Positions 36,251 to 46,150 of a DNA stretch of 64,000 nucleotides are shown here, piece by piece. Positions within the stretch are counted from its first letter, which is position 1, and each line of letters opens with the position of its first letter. The notes beneath the pieces are model-generated. The model was not told the DNA's origin and ran no database searches. It saw only the letters and a list, made by a program, of their open reading frames with translations. The translations under genes were made by a program, and so were the position numbers. Origin of the DNA: Sclerotiophoma versabilis (Eukaryota; Ascomycota; Dothideomycetes; Pleosporales; Didymellaceae). The stretch spans positions 310,001-374,000 of the forward strand of contig JAAROD010000026.1 of NCBI GenBank assembly GCA_012274445.1, read 5' to 3'.

Positions 36251-38133
36251 CTACGCGCCTCTTAACCCCTCCGCCAGCCCGTACAGCCAAACACTGGCAG
36301 CATATGCCCCCGGATCTGGAATCTTACTCCGGTCCTCACCCATCCCATCACCGATATACGTTGCGCGCCCGAACTTTGCCTTCATCTCTGCGGTCTCTTG
36401 GGCTTTCTGCTGTGCCACTTGTGCACTCTTGGCGAGATCCTGGGTCTCGACCAATGTGTTGATGAAGGGGATAAGAACATCCATAACCGTCCTGTCACCT
36501 TCCCTGGCGGAAGTGTAGTTTTTGAGATTCTCGAGCGCCAGGGATGCAGCTTTGGATATGGTGTCGATAGAGAGCGGCGCATTGGATTGGAGCGTGGCGG
36601 TGGAGAGCGCGTTGGTAAATGCTGTGACAAGAATCGATAGAATAGCGCCGAGGGAGCCACCAACATCTTCAACATTCTCACCTACACTTTCGAGCAGCGC
36701 AAGTACAGCTGGTGGGTTCTTTTCCACAGAGTCTAAGTTGGTAAGGATGTTCTTACATACACCGGCAACGGCTTCTCCGCAATCGCCATCGCCCATTTGC
36801 AAGTCGTATTGGGTGATCCTGGGCTCGGCAGCGAGTGCGTCGTTGCAAGCTTTCCTAAGAGCTGGGATGAGGAAAGATGGTGTTGCAGGGCCCTTGTCGC
36901 GACCACTTTGGCTCTCGTATGCGGCGTTGGCCTTGTTGCGAAGCTCTTCTGTTGCCTTGCTGTAGTTTGTAGGTCGGTAGCCGTTTTTTGGCCATGCGGG
37001 AGCGTTGGTAGGTGCATCGAGGAGTTCGATAACTTCCTCGTCGGTCAACTCCATGCCCTTTGCCATGCCGGACATGTTGCCTAGAGTGATGGAAAATCCT
37101 TGACCGTTGAGGGACGTCTCGAGAACACCGGCGTAGATGCGCAAAGGTTTGAGCTTGTAGTCTGACTCAAGTACTTGTAAGGCAATATTGACCATAGCAT
37201 CGAACTCAAGGTTCGAAAGTCCACCAAAGTTGTTGACGAGCATGACGATAGAGTCAGACGGGGAAAATGGCACGAAAGCACGGTCGGAGTCTTTGGGGTC
37301 GAGGAGGTATTTCAACATCTCTTTGATGATGTCTTCGGGTACTGGCATCGGCGATACAGTTCGGAGGCCCTGTACTAATCAGCTGACAATGCGTGAAAAG
37401 GTGGGAAGAGACACTCTTACAGGCTCATTGTGAATACCCATACCCACCACATAAGAATCGTCAGGCACAGATTCGAACGCCTCTCTGCCAGGAACGTGAC
37501 AGTGATCCAGACTTGCACCGATAGTCACTAATTGCGAGTTGCCAAGCTCACCTATCTTCCGAACTCGCTGGAAAGCCCAGCCCTTCTGGCTCGCCGCTCC
37601 AGATAACTTGATCACTGTAACGATTAGCAACGTAGTATTGGTCGCGCCGAAAGCTACACACCGAGCAGATTGCCTGCTAGTCCTCTTCTTCCAACCTTGC
37701 CACTCTTTTCTCGCCCTAACGCGGCATCTTCTGCCATGCAGATAACATCGACCTTGTACCCTAACGCCTGGCCCTTTTCTCTCGCAAGACCAAAGTGCAG
37801 CATATCGCCTGTGTAATTTGTGATGCACAGAATGACTCCTTCCTTCGAAGGCACATTTCTGATGCCTGCCATGATCTGCTTTGTACTTGGGGATGCAAAG
37901 ATGTCACCACAGACAGCTGCAGACAGCATGCCATCGCCAACAAAGCCAGACCATGCGGGCTCGTGACCTGAACCACCACCAGAGATGATGGTAACCTGAT
38001 CGGGGGGATGTGCAGTATTGTAGACGACGCGATTGGTTACGTCGAGGCCCATGAAAGAGTTGCGTTTGACAAGGGAATTGAGCATGTGAACCACGACGCC
38101 CTCGGGGTTGGGAAAGAAGTGTTTCCGCGACAT
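36251..38133 (-). CDS. DAK1: Dihydroxyacetone kinase
   Basis: ATP-dependent kinase converting dihydroxyacetone to dihydroxyacetone phosphate, linking glycerol use and dihydroxyacetone detoxification to glycolysis. Three exons: 37,662-38,133, 37,421-37,614 and 36,251-37,369, with introns of 47 and 51 bp; 594 residues, the usual length. The N-terminal DhaK domain has GGGSGHEPAWSGFVG and CGDIFASPS. SLDHCHVPGR holds a His in the region where DhaK enzymes bind substrate covalently. The C-terminal DhaL domain (from about residue 400) has the nucleotide and metal-binding run LQMGDGDCGEAV and GGSLGAILSI. Start MSRKHFF is the standard fungal beginning. The symbol is by homology; yeast has two paralogues and I cannot choose between them. 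Confidence 0.94.
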
Positions 38134-39419
38134 TTTTGGGGTACACGGAGGAAGTGTTGGAAAGTTGATTGTCTGGGGTGCTACTGGTCTCGCTGCAATG
38201 CTGAGCTACAGCGTCGTGATTGTATGCTGCAAAATTGCGCTCCGAGTATCTAACGTCTATCACTAAGCAGCATATCAGGATAGTGAGCACGTGTTTACTT
38301 GCCTTGCACGCACTGTGGGGTACGAAAGAGTTGTGGATACTCACAAAGACCCAATCCCTCTAGGTGCGAGGCAGAAAGTGTTCACAACGTACCAAAAGTG
38401 TAGGACAATTCAAACGACGCGCCAGACCTCGAATCGCGGCCGGAAGGCCGTGTCTATATATCCTCCCCCGCATGATTGACCCAGGTCGTGAACCCCGCTT
38501 GTCACCCCTCATTGAGCTCCGGCGCGCCATCAGCCATCAGCCAGAGCATGACTAGGTCGCTCAGGACGCGTATCTCGTTGGCCCGTAACGAGATCAAGAG
38601 GGAAGCCGCAGCTGCAAACCATAAACCATGTCCTGGAAGTACTACATCAGGCAAAGTCAAGCTGGCACACCGGGCGCGTTATTATGCATTTGCGCCGGCA
38701 TTGCCTGATGCGGAAGCTCCGGTGGCAGATGACGGGTGTATGGTTTGGAGCTTAGGCAGCTCGAGCTCAGGGCTCGCTCCGGCGCCGGGTCCGATTCAGC
38801 GAGATCTCGCAAGCTCGGCACGAGACTCAGGCACAAGTACCTGTGCTATCCGGCTTTTTGCTCACAAGTTCGCTTGAGAAGTGGGACTATGAATTGCCAG
38901 GCTCTGTTTAGCCGCGTGAAGTCTAGATGTTTGGGGTGTATTTTCGAACGACGCCGTCTCGAAGTACACGAAGTGTCGATTTCACACCAAGACTCTTCCA
39001 GAGCAAATGCTATGAATCACAGCAACCACTGCTTTTGACTTGAGTACTTTAGCAGTGTCCTGATCCGCCAAAGGCAAGCAAAAGTGTCCATGTATGTTAA
39101 ATTGAAACGTCTGAAACAGGTATCTGTGAGATGGCAGTCGTTTAATAATTATTACACTATGTAAGCTATGGAAGTCGTCAAAGTTTCATCGTAGAGAAGT
39201 CCAAAGCACGTGATCAAGTGCTGTTTGCCTCAGATAATATTTCTGGGGTTGGGGATTTTACTGATTTGAACAGTCTTGTCGACAATTCATCCTCTTACAA
39301 CAAATTATGAGTTAAGTACTCAGGTTCAAAAGCGCCGCCAACTCCATGTCATGCTGGTAAGTCGTTTATACAAAGAAGGATTAATAACTGGAAGCTAAAA
39401 GCAAATTGACCAAGGTCAT
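38134..39419. other. Intergenic, 1.29 kb
   Basis: Holds the promoter of the dihydroxyacetone kinase gene and the 3' flank of CHS7. The part after about 39,050 is AT-richer. No coding exon, RNA gene or repeat recognised. Confidence 0.5.
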
Positions 39420-40535
39420 TCAATGACCCAAGTTGGAGTACTGCGAGTGTCGAGGGTACGGTTGCTGGTACATCGAAGAAGCGTACTCGGATTCCTGATA
39501 GACGGTACCGCGCTTGTCCTCCTCTGGCAGGAGCTCTTTGACTTCCCAGTTGTGCTGCTTGACGCCAACAGAGAACTCAAGGTCTTCACGAGTGATGGAA
39601 TCCCAGTACTATTTTTCGGTTGATTAGCGGGAGGCGAACGGTTGGGGTAGCGTGGAGAGTACAAACCTTGTAGACCATCATGACTGCAAGCAAATTGCAT
39701 ATAGTTGCAAAGAACAACCCGTCGAGGTAGTGCTGCACGCCGTCGCAGATTGTGTCGCCAAAGACATACAGGATGACCTGACCGATGACGAAGAAGAAAA
39801 CGCCAAAGATGATGTCACCCAACGGCCATCGGTCCTCGAGCGTGCCGACAACGAGAATGACTTGGCTGACGAGGTAAATGAAGAGAAAGATGGCGTTGAC
39901 AATGTAAGTGATGACGAAGATGCCAATCGGGTTCTTAGCATCCAGACCAGCCCAATTCTTGAAGGTGAGGAGGGAGATGGCGCCACCGATAATGAACATG
40001 CCGAGGGAGGTCAATCGCAGCAGCCAGACGGACAGAGTTGTTCCGTCCTCGTACAGCTGGAAGCCGACGAATCCATTGATCAACAAGCTGGTACAGAGGG
40101 CGGAGACGAGACCGTTCTGAGCGGCGGCGAAGTAAGGGTATGCGGCAGATGCAGGCGCAGCGACACCGGCGTCGAGAATAAGCGAGACGATGGTGAGAAG
40201 GAAGTAGATGTAGAAGAAGGAGGTGATTTCCTTGCGACCTGAACACGGGCATCAGTATTGTCTCGCATCACATGGGCGCAGGCTGCAAGGCGCAACGTAC
40301 CAACAGCGGTGAACTTGGAACGGACATGAAAGATCATGATGACTGTCATGATCAGGGCCAGGATGTGCATGAAGTCGTTGGCCACTTGGAAGATGAGTGT
40401 GTTCGCAATCTCAATCGTCCGGGCATAGCACTTTGTTGGTAGGCCGGCACCGCCGTTGATTTCCTGGTGGCCCACAAGGGCACACAGTGGTATCGAGGCC
40501 TTTGCGCATATCGTCGTGAAGTCGCCGAAGCCCAT
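39420..40535 (-). CDS. CHS7: Chitin synthase export chaperone Chs7
   Basis: Polytopic ER chaperone needed for export of class IV chitin synthase (Chs3) and so for cell-wall chitin. Three exons: 40,301-40,535, 39,667-40,238 and 39,420-39,608, with introns of 62 and 58 bp; 331 residues, matching the family. The start MGFGDFTTICAKASIPLC is the conserved N-terminus; an upstream in-frame ATG is rejected. Six or seven hydrophobic helices are visible (for example LALIMTVIMIFHVRS, FFYIYFLLTIVSLILDAG and IFGVFFFVIGQVILYVFG). The tail after KYWDSIT is charged and conserved (LEFSVG, then NWEVKELL). Junctions read FTAVGRKEITSFF and MMVYKYWDSIT. Confidence 0.95.
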
Positions 40536-41429
40536 TTTCGAGGGTTGGAGGAGGTGTGGAGCCGCTTTGCGTGCGACGTTTCCAGGGCGGCGAGGCTGTG
40601 TATGCGGCACCGAGCAGCGAGAGCCGAGGGCGGCGACCAGTCAAAAGGGTGCTCTGTCGCAGCGACAGTCAACGTAGGCAAGAGCGCGCGTCGACAGTGA
40701 GTCTATGTGCAGCGAGCAAACAACAGGGAAGGCAGAGAAGGCAGGGAAGGCAGGCGCGTGGGGTGCGCGCAGCGTGCAGCGTGCAGCGTGGGTCTTGTCT
40801 GATGGTTGTCAGGGAGTCTCAGGAGCGACGGGCGGCAGAAAGCCAGGCACGCGCCAGCCGAACCCTGCAGGCCCCGATTTTCACCCTTCCAAGTTCCCGC
40901 GTTCCGAGGCGAGGCCTCGCTGCTCGAGCCACAACACCACGCCCAGTAGCACCGTCGTTCTCAATACGCTGCTCGGCGATCAGCCGTCATCCACGACTAA
41001 ACTCCAGGAGGCATCAGCTTGTGCACACTCCTGTCTCGTGCACGCAGGAGCTCTCCCTGCCCAGGACTACTTCGCGAATGGCTACAGTGAGGCTAGAGGC
41101 TAAATAACAGAGACCGAGCTTTTCAACGTAATATATTGTTTATTATAAGAACAGAGCCACATCTTAGCGTCAGCAGGGATGAAAGATCAGCAGTTCATCA
41201 AATCATGCATTCCATTGGCCGGCTCGCACTTTACACGTGATGATCAGCGCCCAAGGATCGACCTTTTCCCCAATGCAGACAAGCTAACCACATCCTCCTC
41301 CACATGCTGTTCAGCGGGCATCGCGACTTCCTTTACGTCTCCATCAGGCGTGCCTAGTCATGTTGTATACATCGAAGCCGTGCCGTCCGCTCGTTCTGAC
41401 ATGCACACGAAAAGTGCACGCTGCCAGAC
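40536..41429. other. Divergent promoter region, CHS7 and Zn2Cys6 gene
   Basis: About 890 bp between the two start codons. Frames of up to 183 codons occur here but are Arg/Ser-rich composition artefacts with no recognisable protein. A short 10-bp GGGAAGGCAG-type repeat lies near 40,729-40,755. Confidence 0.5.
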
Positions 41430-43157
41430 ATGCCAGCCGTTGCAGCTTCCACTGGGAATCGGAGACGGAGCCCCAAAGTGAGGACTGGGTGCTTCACCTG
41501 CAAGTACGTGCCTTTACCCTGGTTGCCGCTGATATCACGCCAACGAATATCACTCACCCTGTTTTCCAGGATCAGAAGAGTCAAATGTGACGAGACAAAG
41601 CCCAGTTGCGCGAGGTATGCATACCCCAGAAAATACAGAGACATGGCAAAAAATACATGTGTATGTTACTTTCTGCAAGTATTGCCTGACAATTCCCACA
41701 GGTGCATTAGTACAGGCCGTAAATGTGACGGCTATCCCAAACCCAAGGATACCTTCCAGATCCAGGCGTTTTCCGCGAGCGAGCCTATAACGAGCCCTCA
41801 GCCTACCATGACATTGCTATCCGGACTTGGCGACAGCATCAGATACCTGGAATTCTATCACCAATGCGCTGTGCCTTCGCTGTCGAGTCGGTTCGATCGT
41901 GAGTTCTGGTCAAAAACTTCCCTGCAAATAGCCTACGCAGAGCCAGCGGTTCGTCATGCAGTCATCGCGCTAGGCTACCTGAATAAGACAGAGTCAGGCA
42001 GCTTGAAGCATGCTCGTTCCAAGTTTCAGATCCTCTACGGCAACAAGGTCTTCTTGCACCATTACAACCAAGCTGTTAGGAAGCTCGCCGACCGCATGGC
42101 CGAGCCTTCTTACTCACCGGAGATTGGTCTTGTCACTTGCTTACTATTCGTCTGTATTGAATTCCTACGTGGAAATTACTGCACCGCATTTACTCACATG
42201 ACTAATGGGTTGCGGCTTATTCGCGAATGGCAGCAGCAGCGAAGAATTGATTTGCCAGTCGAGGGTTTGGCCTGCGCCAAAGGCCCGGAGAGCTTGATTG
42301 ATGGGATCCTCCTACCGATGTTTCAGCGAGGTATGACATCCGCATTATTGTATGGTGTCGCTACAGAAGAGCACTTCGACATTCCGTTTCCAAATCCCAA
42401 TCGTTTCATACAGCTCCCATTCTCTCTGCAGGAAGCTGAACGCACGTCACGAGAGCTGCGAAACGCTTCTGTCTTCTTTCTCCGCCAGACTGGCGACAAA
42501 CACAACTTGAAAATAGCGCTCGACGAGAAAGACCTCGAAACTCAGGCTCAGTTGATTGAGTGCCATCGAATGTGGTTTGAACGAGTGCAACTGGCCGAAG
42601 ATAGTCAACAATGGTCAGAAGCCGACGTCGTGTCACCAAGTGCTCTCAAGGTGGTACACTATGCCACAACAACACATGTTGGATGCGCAGCAAGCGTGCT
42701 ACAGGCCCCGTACGACAAATATCTCGAGACATTTCGCGCACTTATACGTCATGCCGAGGTTGTGCTTGACGCCATGGAAAATAGTAACACTCGCGCTGCA
42801 AAGTTCACTTTCGAGATTTCTGTTGTTGTACCATTGTACCACACTGCAACCCGCTGCCGCTGCCCGATCACACGTCGGAGTGCTGTCTCACTGCTTGCAC
42901 GACGCCCGCCTCGAGAGGGGCTTTGGGATGCCGAACAGCACGTGCTTGTGATCAATCGGGTTATCGAACTGGAAGAGAGTGAGCTGGACCCTAAGACTGG
43001 ATGGCCAGTCGAGCACGCTAGACTATACGCCAGCGTTATAGACGCAAATATGGATGCCAAGGGCGGCTTTTGGGTGTACTTCATGCCGTCAGGTTGGGTT
43101 GGTGAGGTCGATGTAAATGGAAAGCAACGAATAATACAGGAACGATTTAACATGTAA
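41430..43157 (+). CDS. Zn2Cys6 fungal transcription factor
   Basis: Putative sequence-specific regulator. Three exons: 41,430-41,503, 41,570-41,614 and 41,702-43,157, with introns of 66 and 87 bp; 524 residues. Splicing rebuilds a perfect binuclear cluster with cysteines 21, 24, 31, 38, 41 and 48 (C-x2-C-x6-C-x6-C-x2-C-x6-C); neither intron can be skipped without losing it. After a short linker comes LGDSIRYLEFYHQCAVPSL and a helical region like the Fungal_trans_2 family, which lacks other DNA-binding signatures. Target genes are unknown, and no metabolite cluster is adjacent. It is the last intact gene before the RIP-mutated block, about 110 bp from the transposase start, but shows no premature stop. 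Confidence 0.9.
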   Translation: MPAVAASTGNRRRSPKVRTGCFTCKYVPLPWLPLISRQRISLTLFSRIRRVKCDETKPSCARYAYPRKYRDMAKNTCVCYFLQVLPDNSHRCISTGRKCDGYPKPKDTFQIQAFSASEPITSPQPTMTLLSGLGDSIRYLEFYHQCAVPSLSSRFDREFWSKTSLQIAYAEPAVRHAVIALGYLNKTESGSLKHARSKFQILYGNKVFLHHYNQAVRKLADRMAEPSYSPEIGLVTCLLFVCIEFLRGNYCTAFTHMTNGLRLIREWQQQRRIDLPVEGLACAKGPESLIDGILLPMFQRGMTSALLYGVATEEHFDIPFPNPNRFIQLPFSLQEAERTSRELRNASVFFLRQTGDKHNLKIALDEKDLETQAQLIECHRMWFERVQLAEDSQQWSEADVVSPSALKVVHYATTTHVGCAASVLQAPYDKYLETFRALIRHAEVVLDAMENSNTRAAKFTFEISVVVPLYHTATRCRCPITRRSAVSLLARRPPREGLWDAEQHVLVINRVIELEESELDPKTGWPVEHARLYASVIDANMDAKGGFWVYFMPSGWVGEVDVNGKQRIIQERFNM

Positions 43158-43270
43158 GAGACAACCGATAACCTTCTCTAATATCTTATAACGTAATACA
43201 CCATCGAGATGGTCACACCACCGAAATGATCACTTTGCCAAGACCACATCTCTTTCTACTACCCATCACA

Positions 43271-44914
43271 ATGCCGCAACACTCTGATCTTGAATTACTC
43301 CCTTATGAGGAGAGAGTTATCTTAGCTATCTAAGTAATAAAATCTGACGCGTCACTAAGCCAGCAACGCGCTGCTGCTCTCTACAATGTTAATTAAAGCA
43401 TAATCAGCAACTAACGCGCTGGTCAAACTTCACGACGCGATTCCTACCCTAATTAATCAAAGCTTTTAAAGAATAAAGAGGAGGTAATTGTACAAATAAT
43501 AAGAAAGCTTAATAAGTAGGGGTTTGCCTCTATGTTTAGCTATGTACGTAATATAGCTAATTAACTGCTTATAGCGCGTAGAGGAGAGATAGTTAGTATT
43601 AACTAGGTATATTAGTTAATTAGCTAGAGACCTAATGTTAAATCCTAGATAACTAGACTTTAGGATTACTAGAGGGTCTTATACAGTAATCTAGCTATTA
43701 TTAGCCTCTAGTTTAATCTTATACGTAATACTAAAGCTAAGTATAGTATTCTAGATAAAGATATCTATAACTTTAATAAGACTAACTTCTAAATAGGTAT
43801 TAGAGGAACTGTTAAGGTTATAACTGCGTCTAAGAGGCGTTTTAAGCTAATTAGAGTTTAACCTAGTAACTATAAGTAGGTAATATTAGTTACTAGTATT
43901 AACGTAATAGAGTAGTTAATTCTACTCTTCTTTATTCTTAAAGCAAAGTACTATAATTAAGCCTAGTATTACTAAACTAATAAGAAGTAGAGAATTACTA
44001 TTAGTAATAATAGTTAAACTACTAATTAAGTTAGCCTTAACTAGCTAAAGCACTTTATTTAGTATATAGAGGTATATATAGTAAGTAGTTACTAACTACT
44101 TATACTTAACAGCTATAAGAGCTACTAATTACTTACTTTCTAAAATCTCTATAAGTAGAGTAAGATTATTATCCTCTATATACCTACTTATACCTTATAC
44201 CTTCTTTAGCTACTTAATATTAGTTATTTTACTACCTTAAAGTATACGTACTAGAAGAAGATTAAAGTCTTAGTAAATAGCTATATTAACTATATTAATA
44301 AAAAGGCCTTTCTAGATACCTATAAGAAGGTCTATAATAGTATTTTCTTATATAATAATATTAAATCTAGCTTTAGAGTAGCTAGTTTAGTACTAGATAA
44401 CCTAGAGGTAGTGCTATTTAAGCTTAAAGTAAAGCCTTACCTGCTAATACTACTACTACTAGGCTCTACCTCTTAGTAACTAAAAATACTAAGTAATACT
44501 ATTAAAATAGATACTTAATTAACCTTAATCTTAAACTAGATTTAAACTTATACTAGCTTATCTTTAGTTTTAATTATTAAGATAGTGTAGTAGTTTAAGA
44601 AGAGAGCTAAAATAATAGTATATTCCTAGGTACTCCTAGCAGCTTAAGTAGCTAATTTTAAGGTAGCTAATAATACTACTACTAAGCGTAAAAAGTATAA
44701 AAAGAAGTAAATCTAGAAAAGAGAAACTCTTTTATAAGTAGAGGTAGAGGTATTAATTACTTAAAAGAATATAGAAGTATAGGTTAAAGAGAAGAAGTAT
44801 TAAAAGAGAAGAGTAGTAAGTAGTAGTTAGTTATAGATTTAACACTATAAAAGCTATACTAAACTAGAATATAATCAGTATACTTATATAAAAGATATAG
44901 TAGTATTAGGTAAT
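43271..44914 (+). pseudogene. RIP-mutated Fot1/pogo-type transposase
   Basis: Decayed DDE transposase of the fungal Fot1/Pot2 group (pogo, Tc1/mariner superfamily). A frame opening MPQHSDLELLPYEERVILAI can be followed for about 548 codons with many TAA/TAG stops where CAA/CAG would be expected. N-terminally, a helix-turn-helix region is readable (RAAALYNVN). In the middle, LLILNSYKSY (44,095-44,126) corresponds to the LLILDGHxSH motif, with the catalytic Asp codon changed to Asn by a G-to-A-type change. C-terminally there is NNIKSSFRVASLV. The first 200 bp are much less mutated than the rest. Terminal inverted repeats were not found; the right end may be cut by the Gypsy insertion at 45,019. 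Confidence 0.85.
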
Positions 44915-45018
44915 TAAATCTATCTACTTTTTATTATAATAGCTAGTTATAGTATTAAAATATTAAGGTAGATAGGTAGGTTATAGTATTTACTAACTAT
45001 TTTAATAGTATACCTATT

Positions 45019-45257
45019 TATTAAAGTTATACTTTAGTTAAAGACTATAAGTACTAATTCTGTTAGTTCTTAGGTATAAACAGCGTGCAGTAGATTAGGT
45101 TAGGTTATTACCTAGTAGAATATTATAATAATAGAGGTAATAATAAGTAGTATAGAGTAGACTATCTAGCTTAAGAGTTAGATTAAGATTCTAAAGATAA
45201 ACTTAATTAATAAGGTTAAATATAAACTATAAGAGTTGTGTTTCTACTTACTATATA
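45019..45257 (-). repeat. Gypsy LTR, 3' copy
   Basis: About 239 bp, homologous to 58,921-59,169 and, inverted, to 60,372-60,611. Plus-strand ends read TATTAAAG and ACTATATA, consistent with TG and CA termini after RIP. Boundaries were set by where the three copies stop matching and may be a few bases off. The outer flanks CTATT and CTATA are possible 5-bp target copies. Confidence 0.75.
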
Positions 45258-45399
45258 CTTATAGTATTTTATAAAATAGTATAGTTTCCTACTAAGTTCT
45301 ATAAAGAGCCTTATAGTATTTATAGAATACTATAGAAATTATAGAATATTATATAATATTATCTTATTATATCTTATACTTCTAACTCTAGAGTCTATA

Positions 45400-46150
45400 T
45401 AGAGTTTATAAGACATTATATAACTTAAGGTCTAGCGTTTACTAATCTAGGGCCTACTATTAGTAATAAGTTATTATCTCTGCGTGCTATCCTCTAAGAT
45501 TATAATACTATTCTTCTTCTCTATAATTTATATTCTTATAAATTAACTAATATCTTCTAGAAGTACCTTATACTATTATACTAAAGAAGATTATATAAAC
45601 ACTGTTAGGCTTATTACTATAGTTACTTATAAATACTATACTAAGAATAACTTACTTTATAAGTTAGCGTTCTTAAGTAAGAAGTGCAGGAATTATAAGT
45701 ATAATAGAATTAAGAAGTGTAAACTAGTTAACCTGCCTATTTCTAACTTCTTAAAAATTAATAATAAAATATTATAGCTAGAATAAATAGAAGATAAAGC
45801 AGCTAAGGCTAAGAAGGCTATAATAGCTACTCTATAAGCTACTTATATAAAGTTAAATTAAGTATATAAATAAAAGAAATTCTTAAAGTATTAGAAATAG
45901 TAATAGTTTAATATAAGTACTTAGTTTATTAAAGAAATTAAGCCTCTAGAGTAACAGAAGTTATTATTAAATAATATTACTATTCTTAAAAATAGGCTTA
46001 TACCTAGAACTCTTAGTCTTAACTAGAGATTATATTCTCTGCCTCTAGATCCTAATTCTACTAATACTATTATAATAACTATTAGCAGTTCCTAAGGTGC
46101 GTTAGAGGTTTCTATATATTTTCTAAGTCTAGGTAACCTAACTACTTAAC
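45400..46150 (+). pseudogene. Decayed ORF antisense to the Gypsy element
   Basis: A plus-strand frame between the Gypsy integrase and its 3' LTR reads as a damaged protein: CRNYKYNRIKKCKLVNLPIS near 45,690-45,750, then a Lys/Ala/Glu helix with RIP-type stops. After an apparent frame change come KLLLNNITILKNRL and SLPLDPNSTNTIII near 45,960-46,080. The Cys/Lys-rich start followed by a coiled coil resembles a repeat-associated fungal hypothetical family I remember only loosely. Function unknown; limits approximate. Confidence 0.45.

Noticed and set aside
40556..41107. 183-codon plus-strand frame between CHS7 and the Zn2Cys6 gene
   Set aside because: It overlaps the first exon of CHS7 by no conserved feature, is Arg/Ser/Gln-rich, and reads as promoter sequence with chance coding capacity.
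43158..45018. Terminal inverted repeats of the Fot1-like element
   Set aside because: Compared AATACACCATCGAGATGG near 43,196 with the inverse near 44,960-45,000; similarity was too weak under heavy RIP to claim.
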